Source: Aquila chrysaetos chrysaetos (lineage: Eukaryota; Chordata; Aves; Accipitriformes; Accipitridae). Taken from it: a stretch of DNA of 64,000 bases. Location: NCBI RefSeq assembly GCF_900496995.4, contig NC_044012.1, positions 26,859,606 to 26,923,605 on the forward strand, in the 5' to 3' direction. The notes below the pieces were generated by a model. That model had not been told where the DNA came from, did not search any database, and was given only the letters and a program-made list of their open reading frames with translations. Below, piece after piece: positions 1-27,791 of the stretch (its first letter is position 1; each line of letters begins with the position of its first letter). The position numbers and the translations under genes were made by a program.

Positions 1-384
1 GAAAATTTATGGCCTGAGCTACCAGGTCTGAATTAATGCAGAGATATATCACTGTTTCATATGCCCATGTAGTAACAAAGAAACATAGGCAGTGAGAGAT
101 GAAAAAATACTTTAGTCCTGCAACCAGGAATCTCAAAGAGCTTTAAAAATATGACTTAATTGCCACAGCCTGCCAAAAAAGTTATCCCTAAAGTGTAACT
201 CATTAACGTTTTACAAAAGGATGGAGATTATCCTGAGAACTCGCTGCTAAAGCTGGCAATTACAGCCCTGACACCTTTCATGCACTCTACCACATTTACA
301 CAGTGAGCCAGCAAATATCCAGGGCATCATAAATAGGTTTTCTTCTGTAATTATCAGTTCCGTTTTTTTCAAGGTGAACATTAC

Positions 385-492
385 CAGTTCATAATTAAGA
401 GTGCTCCAACCTGCCAGCTGTAATGCTCTCACAAGTGTAATGATATGAGATGCTGTTTGCAGCTTCAGTTTCACATATTTGAAGTATTTACT
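385..492 (-). pseudogene. NUP210L: NUP210L pseudogene, exon-like piece (about residues 980-1015)
   Basis: After an acceptor ending CCTTGCAG the frame reads SKYFKYVKLKLQTASHIITL, which matches the NUP210/NUP210L stretch with a KYF...LKLQ.AS.I.TL pattern. An open frame runs to a possible donor GTAATG at 384; an earlier GTGAGA at 432 could also serve and would end the exon at 433. No stop occurs in this piece. It joins in phase to the piece at 1859-2013. Confidence 0.7.
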
Positions 493-596
493 CTGCAAGG
501 GAAGTTGCTGAAAACCCAGGACTCGAATGGTAATAACAAGAGACTTGCCAATCTCAAGCTAGATTAAAAAGAGAAAAGGAGGGGAGAAAGGAAGAG

Positions 597-1760
597 AGTG
601 CTTGCATTGGCTTTGTGTGGCAAGGTTTTGGTAGCGGGGGGGGGTTACAGGGGTGGCTTCTGGAAGAAGCTGCTGGAAGCTTCCCCTGTGTTCGAGAGAG
701 AGCCAATATCAGCCAGCTCTAAGACGGACCCGCCGCCGGCCAAGGCCGAGCCAATCAGCGATAGTGGTAACGCCTCTGTGATAACATTTTTAAGAAGGAA
801 AAAGTTGGGACAGGCAGTGCTACAGGCAGTAAACGGCAGCCGGAGAGAGGAGTGAGAACATGTAAGAGAAACAACCCTGCGGACACCAAGGTCAGTGAAG
901 AAGGAGGGGGAGGAGATGCTCCAGGCACCGGAGCAGAGATTCCCCTGCAGCCCGTGGTGAAGACCGTGGTGAGGCAGGCTGTCCCCCTGCAGTCCATGGA
1001 GGTCCACGGTGGAGCAGATATCCACCTGCAGCCCATGGAGGAGCCCACGCCGGAGCAGGTGGGTTCCCGAAGGAGGCTGTGACCCCGTGGGAACCCCGCG
1101 CTGGAGCAGGCTCCTGGCAGGACCTGTGGCCCCGTGGAGAGAGGAGCCCACAGAGCAGGTTTTCTGGCAGGACTTGTGACCCCGTGGGGGACCCACGCTG
1201 GAGCAGTGTGCTCCTGAAGGACTGCAGCCTGTGGAAGGGACCCATGCTGGAGCAGTTCATGAAGAACTGCAGCCCGTGGGAAGGACTCACAGTGGAAAAG
1301 TTTGTGGAGGACTGTCTGCTGTGGAAGGGACCCCACACTGGAGCAGGGGAAGAGTGTGAGGAGCCCCACCCCTGAGGAGGAAGGAGCAGCAGAGACAACA
1401 TGTGATAAACTGACTCCAACCCCCATTTCCTGTCCCCATGCACTGCTGGGGGGTAGGTAGAGAATTTGGGAGTGAAGCTGTGCCTGGGAAGAAGGGAGGG
1501 GTGGGGGGAAGGTGTTTTAAGATTTGGTTTTATTTCTCATTACCCTACTCTGGTTGATTTGTAATAAAGTGAGTTAATTTTCCCCAAGTTGAGTCTGTTT
1601 TGCCCGTGACGGTAATTGGTGAGTGATCTCTCCTGTCCTTATCTCGACCCACAAGCTCTTTGTTATATTTTCTCTCCCCTGTCCAGCTGAGGAGGGGGAG
1701 TGATAGAATGGCTTTGGTGGGCACCTGGCAACCAGCCAGGGTCAACCCATCACAGTGCTT
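597..1760 (+). mobile_element. Avian endogenous-retrovirus LTR-like element
   Basis: The 3' part looks like an LTR: a polyadenylation signal AATAAA at 1563-1568, a U5-like region, and an end CAACCCATCACA whose last 150 bases resemble the end of the LTR at 62505-63086. The 5' part (about 930-1370) is a degenerate tandem array of CTGCAGCCCGTGG and CTGGAGCAG modules. I recall this type as abundant in birds but give no family name. The 7-base repeat AGTGCTT at 597-603 and 1754-1760 may be a target-site duplication, but the element between does not begin TG and end CA, so the 5' edge is uncertain. No retroviral coding frame was seen. The short open frames inside it are not genes. Confidence 0.7.
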
Positions 1761-1858
1761 CATACATTCTTCCTTGAGGGCTTATATCCATGTCCTGCTC
1801 TGGATGCTTAATCCTAAGATCTGCCTTGGTGTTGCCTCCTCTCAGGGAAATATGCTAC

Positions 1859-2013
1859 CACATTAGGTTTTAGAAATGCAGTCCCTAAGATTGCATCCAT
1901 CCCCTTATCAGTGAGATCCACCTCCAACTCATGCATGTCAGACACACACAGGTAGGCTGTAACTGGTCCCAGGAGTCCCAGAGATCATCCATTTCCAGGC
2001 TTAAAAATCCAGG
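1859..2013 (-). pseudogene. NUP210L: NUP210L pseudogene, frameshifted exon piece
   Basis: The acceptor TTTGCAG is followed by a frame starting PGFLSLEMDDL, like the human PGFFTLEVYDLCL segment. The match then continues one frame over as LLGP.TAYLCVSDMHELEVDL and DK. The change falls in the DLC codons near position 1975, consistent with a four-base loss relative to human. The suggested donor GTAGCA at 1858 would join in phase to the piece at 385-492. This piece is also about 25 bases shorter than the human equivalent. Confidence 0.7.
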
Positions 2014-3011
2014 CTGCAAAGGGATCTCCTATAACAAAAGCAAAGAGGCAAAGACATAGTAACTGAAGAAAATACACATTTGTGTCTATTACAGAGAAGT
2101 TAAATTTAAAGAATGGAGGTATTCTACTCAAAAGCCCAAAAGCCATTGCTCAAATAAACTTTGTTTATCGTTGGTAGGCGACTACATTGATCTGACATAA
2201 GAAAAGCTTCACTGGGCTCAGTCCACATAATTCACCATAGGATTATTTCCTGTAACAAAGCGAGCAGTACTAGCTTAGCTGTGGAGTAGCAATATAAAAA
2301 AAAAACCAGACAAAAATCCAACCAAAATTAGCAGCAGCACTCCTGTAACTTTTTCAGCTGAGGCTCTCAAAGTACTTTTCAAACTTCTATTATGTCTCAC
2401 AATGGACTGTCAGAAGTAAAATGAAAAACACATAGACTTACTGTACAACTCAAGTAAAACCAAATAAACTCCATTTTCCCAGCCAAGACACAGGGAGACC
2501 ATTTACCCCAGGTAACCAAGGACCAAAGCTTGTGAAAGAACAAGGAAAAAATGCATCTCTGTTGCCTCTTCTTACACTTATACAACACTGTCAATGGTTC
2601 AAAAATCCAGTGAACTTTAATGATGCACAGCCAAGTGAGAACAGCAAATGACCTGGGAATACAGGCATGTAACCAAAGAACCAGGCAACAAAAAGATATG
2701 AGAGGAAGATAGAGGTAAAGCATGGCGGGGAAAGAACACCTGAGGATAGGAGCATGGCATCTCTGGAGAAAGGAAAAGAGTACATGACTCTATCACCAAA
2801 AAATGGGGTTTGCAGGAGGGAGCTAAACAAAGAGCAGTGTGAGAGTAGAATTGTTACAAGGCTAAAGAAGGAAAATGAGAGTGTTTTGGCCCGTTCAGTG
2901 CTCAGGATTCTCACTGAGCCCCTACTGGCTAGATGTTTTAACTAACTTTTCATCTGGAAGAGGCTCTCACACCAAGGCCTTCAGGATGTTTCTATCCGTA
3001 GTCTACTCCAC

Positions 3012-3149
3012 CTGAAGTTTATATCGATACAAGACTTCCATGGCATGGTGTGGAAATACAAGGAAAGAAGGTGACAGCTTGATGGGAAGGTAAATCTTCA
3101 CCTCCTGCTCATGGCTGACTAGTATGGGGAAGTAAGCCTCAGAGCCATC
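3012..3149 (-). pseudogene. NUP210L: NUP210L pseudogene, exon with open frame (about residues 395-440)
   Basis: A 138-base exon with acceptor TTGTTTAG and donor GTGGAG. The 46 codons are open and include HEQEVKIYLPIKLSPSFL and FPHHAMEVLYRY, very close to the human NUP210L QQEVKIYFPI...FPHHPMGMLYRY. The good preservation next to broken exons suggests that loss of the gene is not ancient. Confidence 0.8.
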
Positions 3150-4043
3150 CTAAACAAAGGGGAAAAAAGGAAGCAATCTTTCAAGCAAAGTAGCTTACCA
3201 TCAAAAGGAGAAAGCTTGCGCTTTTAACCATTAGCACTGACAGGTAACAGAACTAGACGCTTTATACAAGCCTGAACAGGTCTGAAATCCTGCAAAGATG
3301 ATTTGTACTGATTGCTTAGAATATAAGCTTAAAAAACACGTATCTGAAACCAGTTGCTTCTTTTTTGAGGTAATCAAAATGTCACTGTAACACACTGGAT
3401 TGCCTCCAAAATACTTTGCTCTGTATAAAATTAGAGACGAGTCTGTGGCTACTTTTATATTAGTTCCTGAACACATTCAATTTACATTCCCAGGTGCTGA
3501 GGCCAGTTGCCATGCAATAACTTGCTTCTGCTTTGAAACTCATCAACTTCAAAAACTGCATCCAATTCACCTATGGAGAATGGTCCCTGGAACACCCTCA
3601 TTCCAAAACTTTGTCTGGAAATTGTTTGCAGGAACGCTACCTGGCAAAGAGCAAGTGTGCCATGGACCTGCACATGGTCTAAGTAAGAACAAGCCATGCT
3701 GCACGCAGCTCAGGTAAGAGCTGCTGCTGCTCTGATGCCAGAGCAGAAAGTTCAAGTTGCTGCCGTAATTCATTTTTTTCCCAGCTCTTCTGTCAAAGTG
3801 CCTGGTTTCTCACATTTCTGAGGGAGTCGGATTTGCCTCTTGGACTGCTCACAACTGTAGAAACTGCAGAAGGCTGTCTGCAAAAACCTTGCAGAGAGTA
3901 ACTTGCTCTTGCAGGAGAAATATGGCATAACTTGAACCACAAAGCAGTTCCTTTCACATAGGTGTGAACAAGAGTATTATTATATGACCTGAGGGACTAG
4001 AAAAAAAAATCTGAAGGAAATTACTACCACCTTTGCCTCTTAC

Positions 4044-4184
4044 CTGTAGAAGAACAGAAAACAGTTCAGCTTTTATCCCTGTGATGCCATCTTTCAGGAC
4101 CTGAAGTATATGGTAAGACTTATTACAAGATGACAGGAGCTCTTCAAAATACTCCTTAGAAAAACAGTGAGTTATGCTCAGGTT
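4044..4184 (-). pseudogene. NUP210L: NUP210L pseudogene, exon with open frame (about residues 350-395)
   Basis: A 141-base exon, acceptor ATTTGCAG, donor GTAAGAGG. The 47 open codons contain SKEYFEELLSSCNKSYHIL and LKDGITGI, matching the PKEYFEEQL...NGSYHI..LKDG pattern of NUP210L and the EFFEVLSSS..GSYH pattern of NUP210. Frame and both splice sites are intact. Confidence 0.82.
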
Positions 4185-4490
4185 CTGCAAATTGCCAGAG
4201 GTCAGTGAAAATTTTGTCCCCTTCCAAGGAAGACCCGACGCACTTTCCACAAACACTCACAGAACTGTGCATTTCTGTAGAGGTTTGTAACACAGTAAGA
4301 AGATTGGTATGGATGAAATGTGAATAGAAATGTGTGTGAGAGAGAGACTGAGGGAGAGACTGAGATAACACAGCAAGGGTTAATTTCCTTTTCTCTCTCT
4401 CGTTTCCTTAATAATGCTAAATATCTGTAACACAATTCATCATGGCACTCCCTTTGGCAGCTGCCCGTTGTTAACTAAACACATATTCGC

Positions 4491-4595
4491 ATCAGATAAA
4501 TATACTTTAGTGCTGTCTGTGTCATAAACTTCTACAGTAATCACACTCTTGCTTCACTTCCAGTATCCACCTGTCTCCTGGGTAGACAGTGAAAC
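4491..4595 (-). pseudogene. NUP210L: NUP210L pseudogene, frameshifted exon piece
   Basis: After acceptor TATTTCAG the frame reads GFTVYPGDRWILEVKQE, matching GFTVQPGNRWSLEVGQ. The match then resumes in another frame as VITVEVYDTDSTKVYLSD (human VITVDVFDKSSTKVYISD), so two bases have been lost where a tyrosine codon is expected. The original frame reaches TGA soon after. The donor position carries GCGAAT instead of a GT donor. Confidence 0.8.
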
Positions 4596-5269
4596 CTGAA
4601 ATAAAACATGTGGTTTGCTCCCAAGAACCACCAACAGCAACTAATGCTGGTAACACATTTTTCATTAAGAAACGCAACTCTATTATCAAAAGTTATTAAT
4701 TGCAGATTAATAACAGAAGCTCTCCTAAATTGGCTTGGAAACCTGAAGTTTGCATTACGCTTTGTCCTAGAGCAATGAGAGTGGCAGTGATGCTAATTTC
4801 TGTTAGAGACATCTTTCTGCTGCCAATAAACAGACTCTAGCGCAAAATGGAGAAGGACAGCCATGAGGCAGCCAACACTTATGGTCACTGTGAAACTCTT
4901 CTGGATAGGAGTTAGTGACTAAAGCAGAAAGGCTCTCATTATTCATCCTCCTAAGTACTCAGTATCATGTAAAAACTAATTCTTGGATCCAAACACTCTC
5001 CAACAAAAATAGTTCAGCAAGCAGCACAAAAGTGGCACAAAGGCAATCATGAAACACGCTTTCCAAGCTCCAAGGCCCATTCTCTGTTGTTAATCTTTAG
5101 TTTAGTTAATTACTCTGATTTAGAGAGCAGCCCATCAAACAGAGAAAAGCCAACTTCAATTTTCAAATCAGTGCACTTGAAAAGATGCGGCCTACTTTTG
5201 CCTTAAAATTTAGATGCCCACTGCCAACATAATGGATGCAATTATATTTTAAAGAAGTATGTTCCTGAT

Positions 5270-5302
5270 CCCCCCCCCCCAAAAAAAAAAAAAAAAAAAA
5301 AA
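5270..5302. repeat. C11-A22 homopolymer tract
   Basis: Eleven C followed directly by 22 A, inside the NUP210L pseudogene. It is a plain length-variable simple repeat; on the pseudogene strand it reads T22 then G11. Confidence 0.95.
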
Positions 5303-5659
5303 GTAAGAGCTTTACAATCAAGCTTTCATTTTCTTATTACCTAAAAATCCAGCTTCTACAACATAGTGCAATTAGGAAGACCAGATGCAGCTCACATGTG
5401 AACATCTTTGTTCTTGTAGAGGAATTCTTTCACAATTTTCATTTTATTAAAAGAGAATATGGAGGCCCTCAAAGAGCCCAAGGAACTACTCTGAGAAGTT
5501 AAAGCACTCAGAGAAACTCAGAATCAGACCCCAAAATTTCCTATTTGCCTTTACAATCTCTTTTACTCACAGTCTCTTTTACTACAAATCAGGTTGGCCA
5601 TACTTGGGAAAGAGGACAGTCATGTATCAGGACATAAGATCTAGGTGGAACTCTATTTA

Positions 5660-5823
5660 GAAGGACACTCTCACGAACAAAGAGAAGATTGCTCTGTCCC
5701 AACTGCACTGCTCTCACAGTGGCTGTCTTCACCTCCAGGCCACTGGAAGAAGGTCAGACCCACCAGGCACAATAACTTGGTCACAAAGTTCAAGCTCATA
5801 ATGTTCAATGGGAAGTTCTAGTT
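5660..5823 (-). pseudogene. NUP210L: NUP210L pseudogene, frameshifted exon piece
   Basis: After acceptor TTTTTGCAG the frame reads LELPIEHYELELCDQ and on to PVA, then meets TGA. One frame over, the match continues as LEVKTATVRAVQLGQSNLLF, equivalent to human DDKTAMVTASQLGQTNLVF. A single-base loss in the alanine codon near 5725 explains this. The 3' edge is uncertain because no clear donor is seen. Confidence 0.8.
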
Positions 5824-6042
5824 CTGCAAAAAGGTCACTTGACAAATTACAGGAATCTGATAATCATCTACAGAAAGGAGAATTCACACAGAGACTAAAA
5901 CTCATGGATTCTTGCTAACTGACATAGTAAAACCAAACCTCCTTTCCCTTTAAATATGAAGAAAACAAGAAGCATTTCTTTCTCAGGAGGATGAGTTACA
6001 ATTTTGGAATTATAGCAGGAGAGCTTATATCACAAGTAATAC

Positions 6043-6174
6043 CTTCAATGTCCAGAGCTCTCACAGCCAACTCCAGGTGCTAATTGTCCACATAAAGTTC
6101 TCAAGTTCAGGAGATAACTTCAATACTGTCTATCATATCAACAGCGACATCACAACAGAGTAAATGGCCTGTCA
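6043..6174 (-). pseudogene. NUP210L: NUP210L pseudogene, exon with three in-frame stops
   Basis: A 132-base exon between acceptor CTCTCTAG and donor GTATTA. The frame reads CDVAVDMIDSIEVIS, then stop, T, stop, ELYVDN, stop, HLELAVRALDIEG. The human segment reads [38 protein letters not shown] in shape: two arginines have become TGA and a serine has become TAG. The similarity on both sides of each stop fixes the frame. Confidence 0.9.
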
Positions 6175-6420
6175 CTAGAGAGAAAAAATAATCCTTAATT
6201 CAGCATCTACAAGCTCATACTGGCTTCAAAAGTTGTGAAAAGCTAGTACAAGTGAAAATAATAAAGAACAAATAGGGGGCTTCCTGTCCCAGAGAGCCTG
6301 AATAATATGCTGTCACAAACCATAGCTTTTTCAACAGAATAATAAAATTGTTCTTCTTTCTAAAAATTTACATCTATGTGTACAATCCTCCGTTCTATGA
6401 ATTTTTACTTTTCTACCTAC

Positions 6421-6557
6421 CACGTTCCTCAGTTGTCACAACACTGCTTAACTTTCTGGCTTGTGAAGACTGGGCAGACACCAAAGCTTTTTGGGAACAA
6501 ATTGCACTATTCTCATAAATGGGCTCAACAGTGACTGTATCGTAACGTGAGGAAGGC
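6421..6557 (-). pseudogene. NUP210L: NUP210L pseudogene, exon with open frame (about residues 65-110)
   Basis: A 137-base exon with acceptor TTTTTTCAG and donor GTAGGT. The open frame contains YDTVTVEPIYENSAICSQKA and SSVVTTEE, matching HDAVTVEPLYENGTLCSQRA of human NUP210L. The first base completes a tryptophan codon expected from an upstream exon that I cannot find. Confidence 0.8.
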
Positions 6558-7324
6558 CTGAAAAAAGGACAGGAAAATGTTTTCCCCCCCCTCTGCTCAC
6601 AGATGTATCCTTAAATGGGCTTAAAAACAAAAAGTGGCAGAGTGCTTAAATAAATGCAGGTTTAAATTGTCATTAAAACACACCCTTCTTTCATATTTAT
6701 TCCTGTAATAACCTGCTTCAATACATTTTCTCAGTGCCGTGCAGAGCTTGCTCACAACAGCTCACCTATCAAGTTCCAAAGGTGCATAGGCCAACAGTTG
6801 ATGGTCCCTCTTCTCCAAGTTTTGATGTTGAGACCAGCCAATAGTAAGAGCCCAGAAAACAAACCAACCCTGCTCTGACTACACAAACTGGCATCCCACA
6901 GCTAAGTGCTAGCAGATGGACAACATGCCCTCGGTCACCCGCTCCCTGTCAGATTGCAGAGACCCCTTAGACTACGGTGCTTCTAAATGAGAGCCTTCTG
7001 TCTTGCAAGCACACAGCACAACCATTCCCAACACCCCACAGGAAGATCCTGAGCTCAGGGTTTTGCTTTTTTTTCAGCACAGCCCTTCGTGCTCTCCAAA
7101 CCTTTCTCTAGCCCAGGAAAACAAATCACTGACCCCTCCTCCATACATCCTCCCTTAGTCCCTTCTTTCTCTAGCCCTGTTACCAGAGGGTTCCCACCTC
7201 CTCAACACTCTCCATAGCCTTTTTTTGTCCCCTCAACACCACTCCCTTTTTCACCAGGACCAACGGCCCCTGCTTCCCCATACAACTACCCATTCACCAG
7301 GAGTAAAAGCCCCCCTCAGGGAAC

Positions 7325-7609
7325 CCAGAGCTCCCGGCTGAAGGGCAGCAACCCTTTGGGCACGTTTAGCTTAAAGGCGAAGGCAAGCACCACCAAGAAC
7401 AGGAGGAAGAAGAGGAGAGCAGACAGCCAAGTCCGCCTCGTCCCGTCAGACCGGAGACATAACGGCGCTGACGGCCGGGCACCCTTCCCGCCTTGCGGCA
7501 CGCCGCCGCCCTGCGCATGCGCGAGACCTCCTCGCTCCCGCCCAGGCGCAGCGCGTGCCTCGCCCCCTGCGGTGCCACCTTCCGGTTCGCGGCGGGGGCC
7601 ACCGCGCAT
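7325..7609 (-). pseudogene. NUP210L: NUP210L pseudogene, first exon with signal peptide remnant
   Basis: The frame contains a hydrophobic signal segment, TWLSALLFFLLFLVVLAFAF, directly followed by KLNVPKGLLPFSREL, the mature N-terminus pattern of the gp210 family (KLN.P.VLLPF.R). The only in-frame ATG is at 7609, giving an unusually long GC-rich leader. The ATG nearer the signal (7460-7458) is one frame off and reaches a stop after four codons. No strong donor follows: GGTTCC at 7326-7321 is the only GT before the frame stops. This fits decay of the start and splice signals. Confidence 0.65.
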
Positions 7610-7720
7610 GCGCCCCGGGGAAGCAGCGGCTGCCGCTGAAAGGCTGAGGTAAAAGGGGGAGGACTTGCCTGCGCTGGCCCGCTTTTGCGCTCTGGGTCCG
7701 GGCGGAAGCAGGCGAGCCTC
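7440..7720 (-). promoter_or_regulatory. CpG-rich promoter region of NUP210L
   Basis: A compact GC- and CpG-rich block surrounds the first exon and lies just beyond the TPM3 polyadenylation region. Several GCGCATGCG-like pieces (7513-7520, 7603-7611) resemble NRF1 sites. The island is still recognisable although the gene body is broken. Confidence 0.5.
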
Positions 7721-7867
7721 GCCTTACAACCCACCCGCCCGTCTCCTCCCTGAAGGACGGGTACAGGCCCTGGTCTTCAGACCCACCCTCATCCCCCACA
7801 GGCCCAAACGGAGTGGCTCACACACAGTAAAGCTCTGCAGCCAGACAGCAGCGTGGAGGGATTGGTT

Positions 7868-7873
7868 TTTATT
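7868..7873 (-). terminator. Distal TPM3 polyadenylation signal
   Basis: AATAAA on the minus strand about 1.1 kb after the exon 9d stop. It would place the longest TPM3 3' end near 7850, some 240 bases before the NUP210L first exon on the same strand. An alternative proximal AATAAA is at 8805-8810. Confidence 0.55.
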
Positions 7874-8322
7874 TCAAAAGACAGTAAGACAATTTTTCAA
7901 TTTAGTATCAAAACACTTTGATAGGGTTCCTTTTCTCCAGATTGGCCCCTAGAACTGCTACAACCAAGCAGCACGCTCAAACCACAAGCTACACGCCGCG
8001 AGCTTGACACATCTCCACACTCACGCCTCACAACAACTACACATCAGCAATGCACAGCAAGATGGCTTGTACCTTATTAAGACACTAAGAGCACTCCTGG
8101 CCAGGAGGGAAGGCCTCGGTTCCCTCCATCAGGGTAGGCAAATAAAACTTCTCCAAGAAAGCAAGGCTGTTGTACTTAAGCTGTTAAGTGTAACCCAGCG
8201 ATGAGCGATAAAGCTTGGTGCATCAGCACTTAGTGAAGGCAAATTCAACCCCTGTGTAGCAATGGGTTAGAGGGGCCATGGCTCGTCTAAGCCTACCAGG
8301 AAAGGGAGTGGCCCACACTGGC

Positions 8323-8403
8323 GGGGGGGGGGGGGGGGGGGGGCGGGGCAGGGAAGGGAAACAACCCCTGCGAAGGATCAATTGTTCAGATAACAGGCTT
8401 GGC

Positions 8404-8440
<37 letters not shown>
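8323..8440. repeat. G21 and A34 homopolymer tracts in the TPM3 3' UTR
   Basis: G21 at 8323-8343 and A34 at 8407-8440 on the plus strand. In the TPM3 transcript these become U34 followed by C21. Both lie between the proximal and distal polyadenylation signals. The A run is not the tail of a retrocopy, since no gene-like sequence precedes it. Confidence 0.9.
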
Positions 8441-8443
<3 letters not shown>

Positions 8444-8804
8444 CCTTTCACGCAAGTTGCTTCTGCACAACACAGAGTTATCTTAAAGCTGAGAAACTGA
8501 ACTGCTCTTTTGGCAAACAGCTCCTGGAAAGGAAGACTTCCCAACAGGCTTCCATCCCTAGCCCAGCTACTTTGATTCAGTGGCCACCGCCAGAACCGTC
8601 ACACCCTCCTTCCTCCCCTGCCAAAGCAGGGTGGTCCAGAGCTGATTAACAGAAGGTTAATACTCAATTTTAAAGCCAAGAGCTTTGAAGTATAGCTCAT
8701 CACCCTCTCACAAGTTATTTGGAATGTTTACAATGGTTGCTACAAAAAAAGGTAGTTACAAAATGTATACATCTCAAACATGCTCCCCAAACATTATTGC
8801 ATTG

Positions 8805-8810
8805 TTTATT
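8805..8810 (-). terminator. Proximal TPM3 polyadenylation signal after exon 9d
   Basis: AATAAA on the minus strand about 190 bases after the exon 9d stop codon. Its use would give a short 3' UTR that avoids the homopolymer tracts. Confidence 0.6.
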
Positions 8811-8996
8811 TCCCTTAATAATGCTGTTTGAAGCTCTGCCCAACCTGATGGCCTTTAACCCTGAGGCAAAGGACAAGATTTGTGTTTGGTCAAGTTGGCA
8901 ACAGAAAGTAAACTCTGGTCCCCAAGGGTTAGAGGTCAGCAGCAGCTGGGCTGGCCCCCCCGGGCATCATGTGGCGGAGGCAGTAGCAGGGATCCA

Positions 8997-27791
<18,795 letters not shown>

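Larger units (their letters stand above)
385..7609 (-). pseudogene. NUP210L: NUP210L (nucleoporin 210-like) pseudogene
   Basis: The family is a paralogue of the membrane nucleoporin gp210, with a signal peptide, a huge lumenal domain and one C-terminal membrane segment; in mammals NUP210L is mainly a testis gene. Reading right to left, exon-like pieces with protein similarity lie at 7325-7609, 6421-6557, 6043-6174, about 5660-5823, 4491-4595, 4044-4184, 3012-3149, 1859-2013 and 385-492, in the order of the human protein. One piece has three stops and three have frameshifts. Exons for roughly residues 140-250 and 440-930 are not found, although introns here are very short. An LTR-like element separates the last two pieces. 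The gene sits directly downstream of TPM3 as in human, so it is a decayed orthologue in place rather than a processed copy. The rest would lie left of the window. Confidence 0.85.

Noticed and set aside
930-1375. Regularly recurring modules considered as a CRISPR-like array
   Set aside because: The copies are degenerate, spacing is irregular, there are no unique spacers, and the context is an avian LTR in a vertebrate genome.
2397-2914. Minus-strand frames of about 107 residues between NUP210L pieces
   Set aside because: No similarity to the missing NUP210L residues 440-930 and no paired splice sites; treated as chance frames.
6780-6900. Possible missing NUP210L exon 2 (a frame with a Gly-x-x-x-Trp pattern)
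   Set aside because: A GT at the right phase exists after a TG, but the residues do not match the expected FLLEA...GCYTW pattern well enough.
8407-8440. A34 run as the tail of a processed retrogene
   Set aside because: No gene-like or duplicated flanking sequence; it lies inside the TPM3 3' UTR as a simple repeat.
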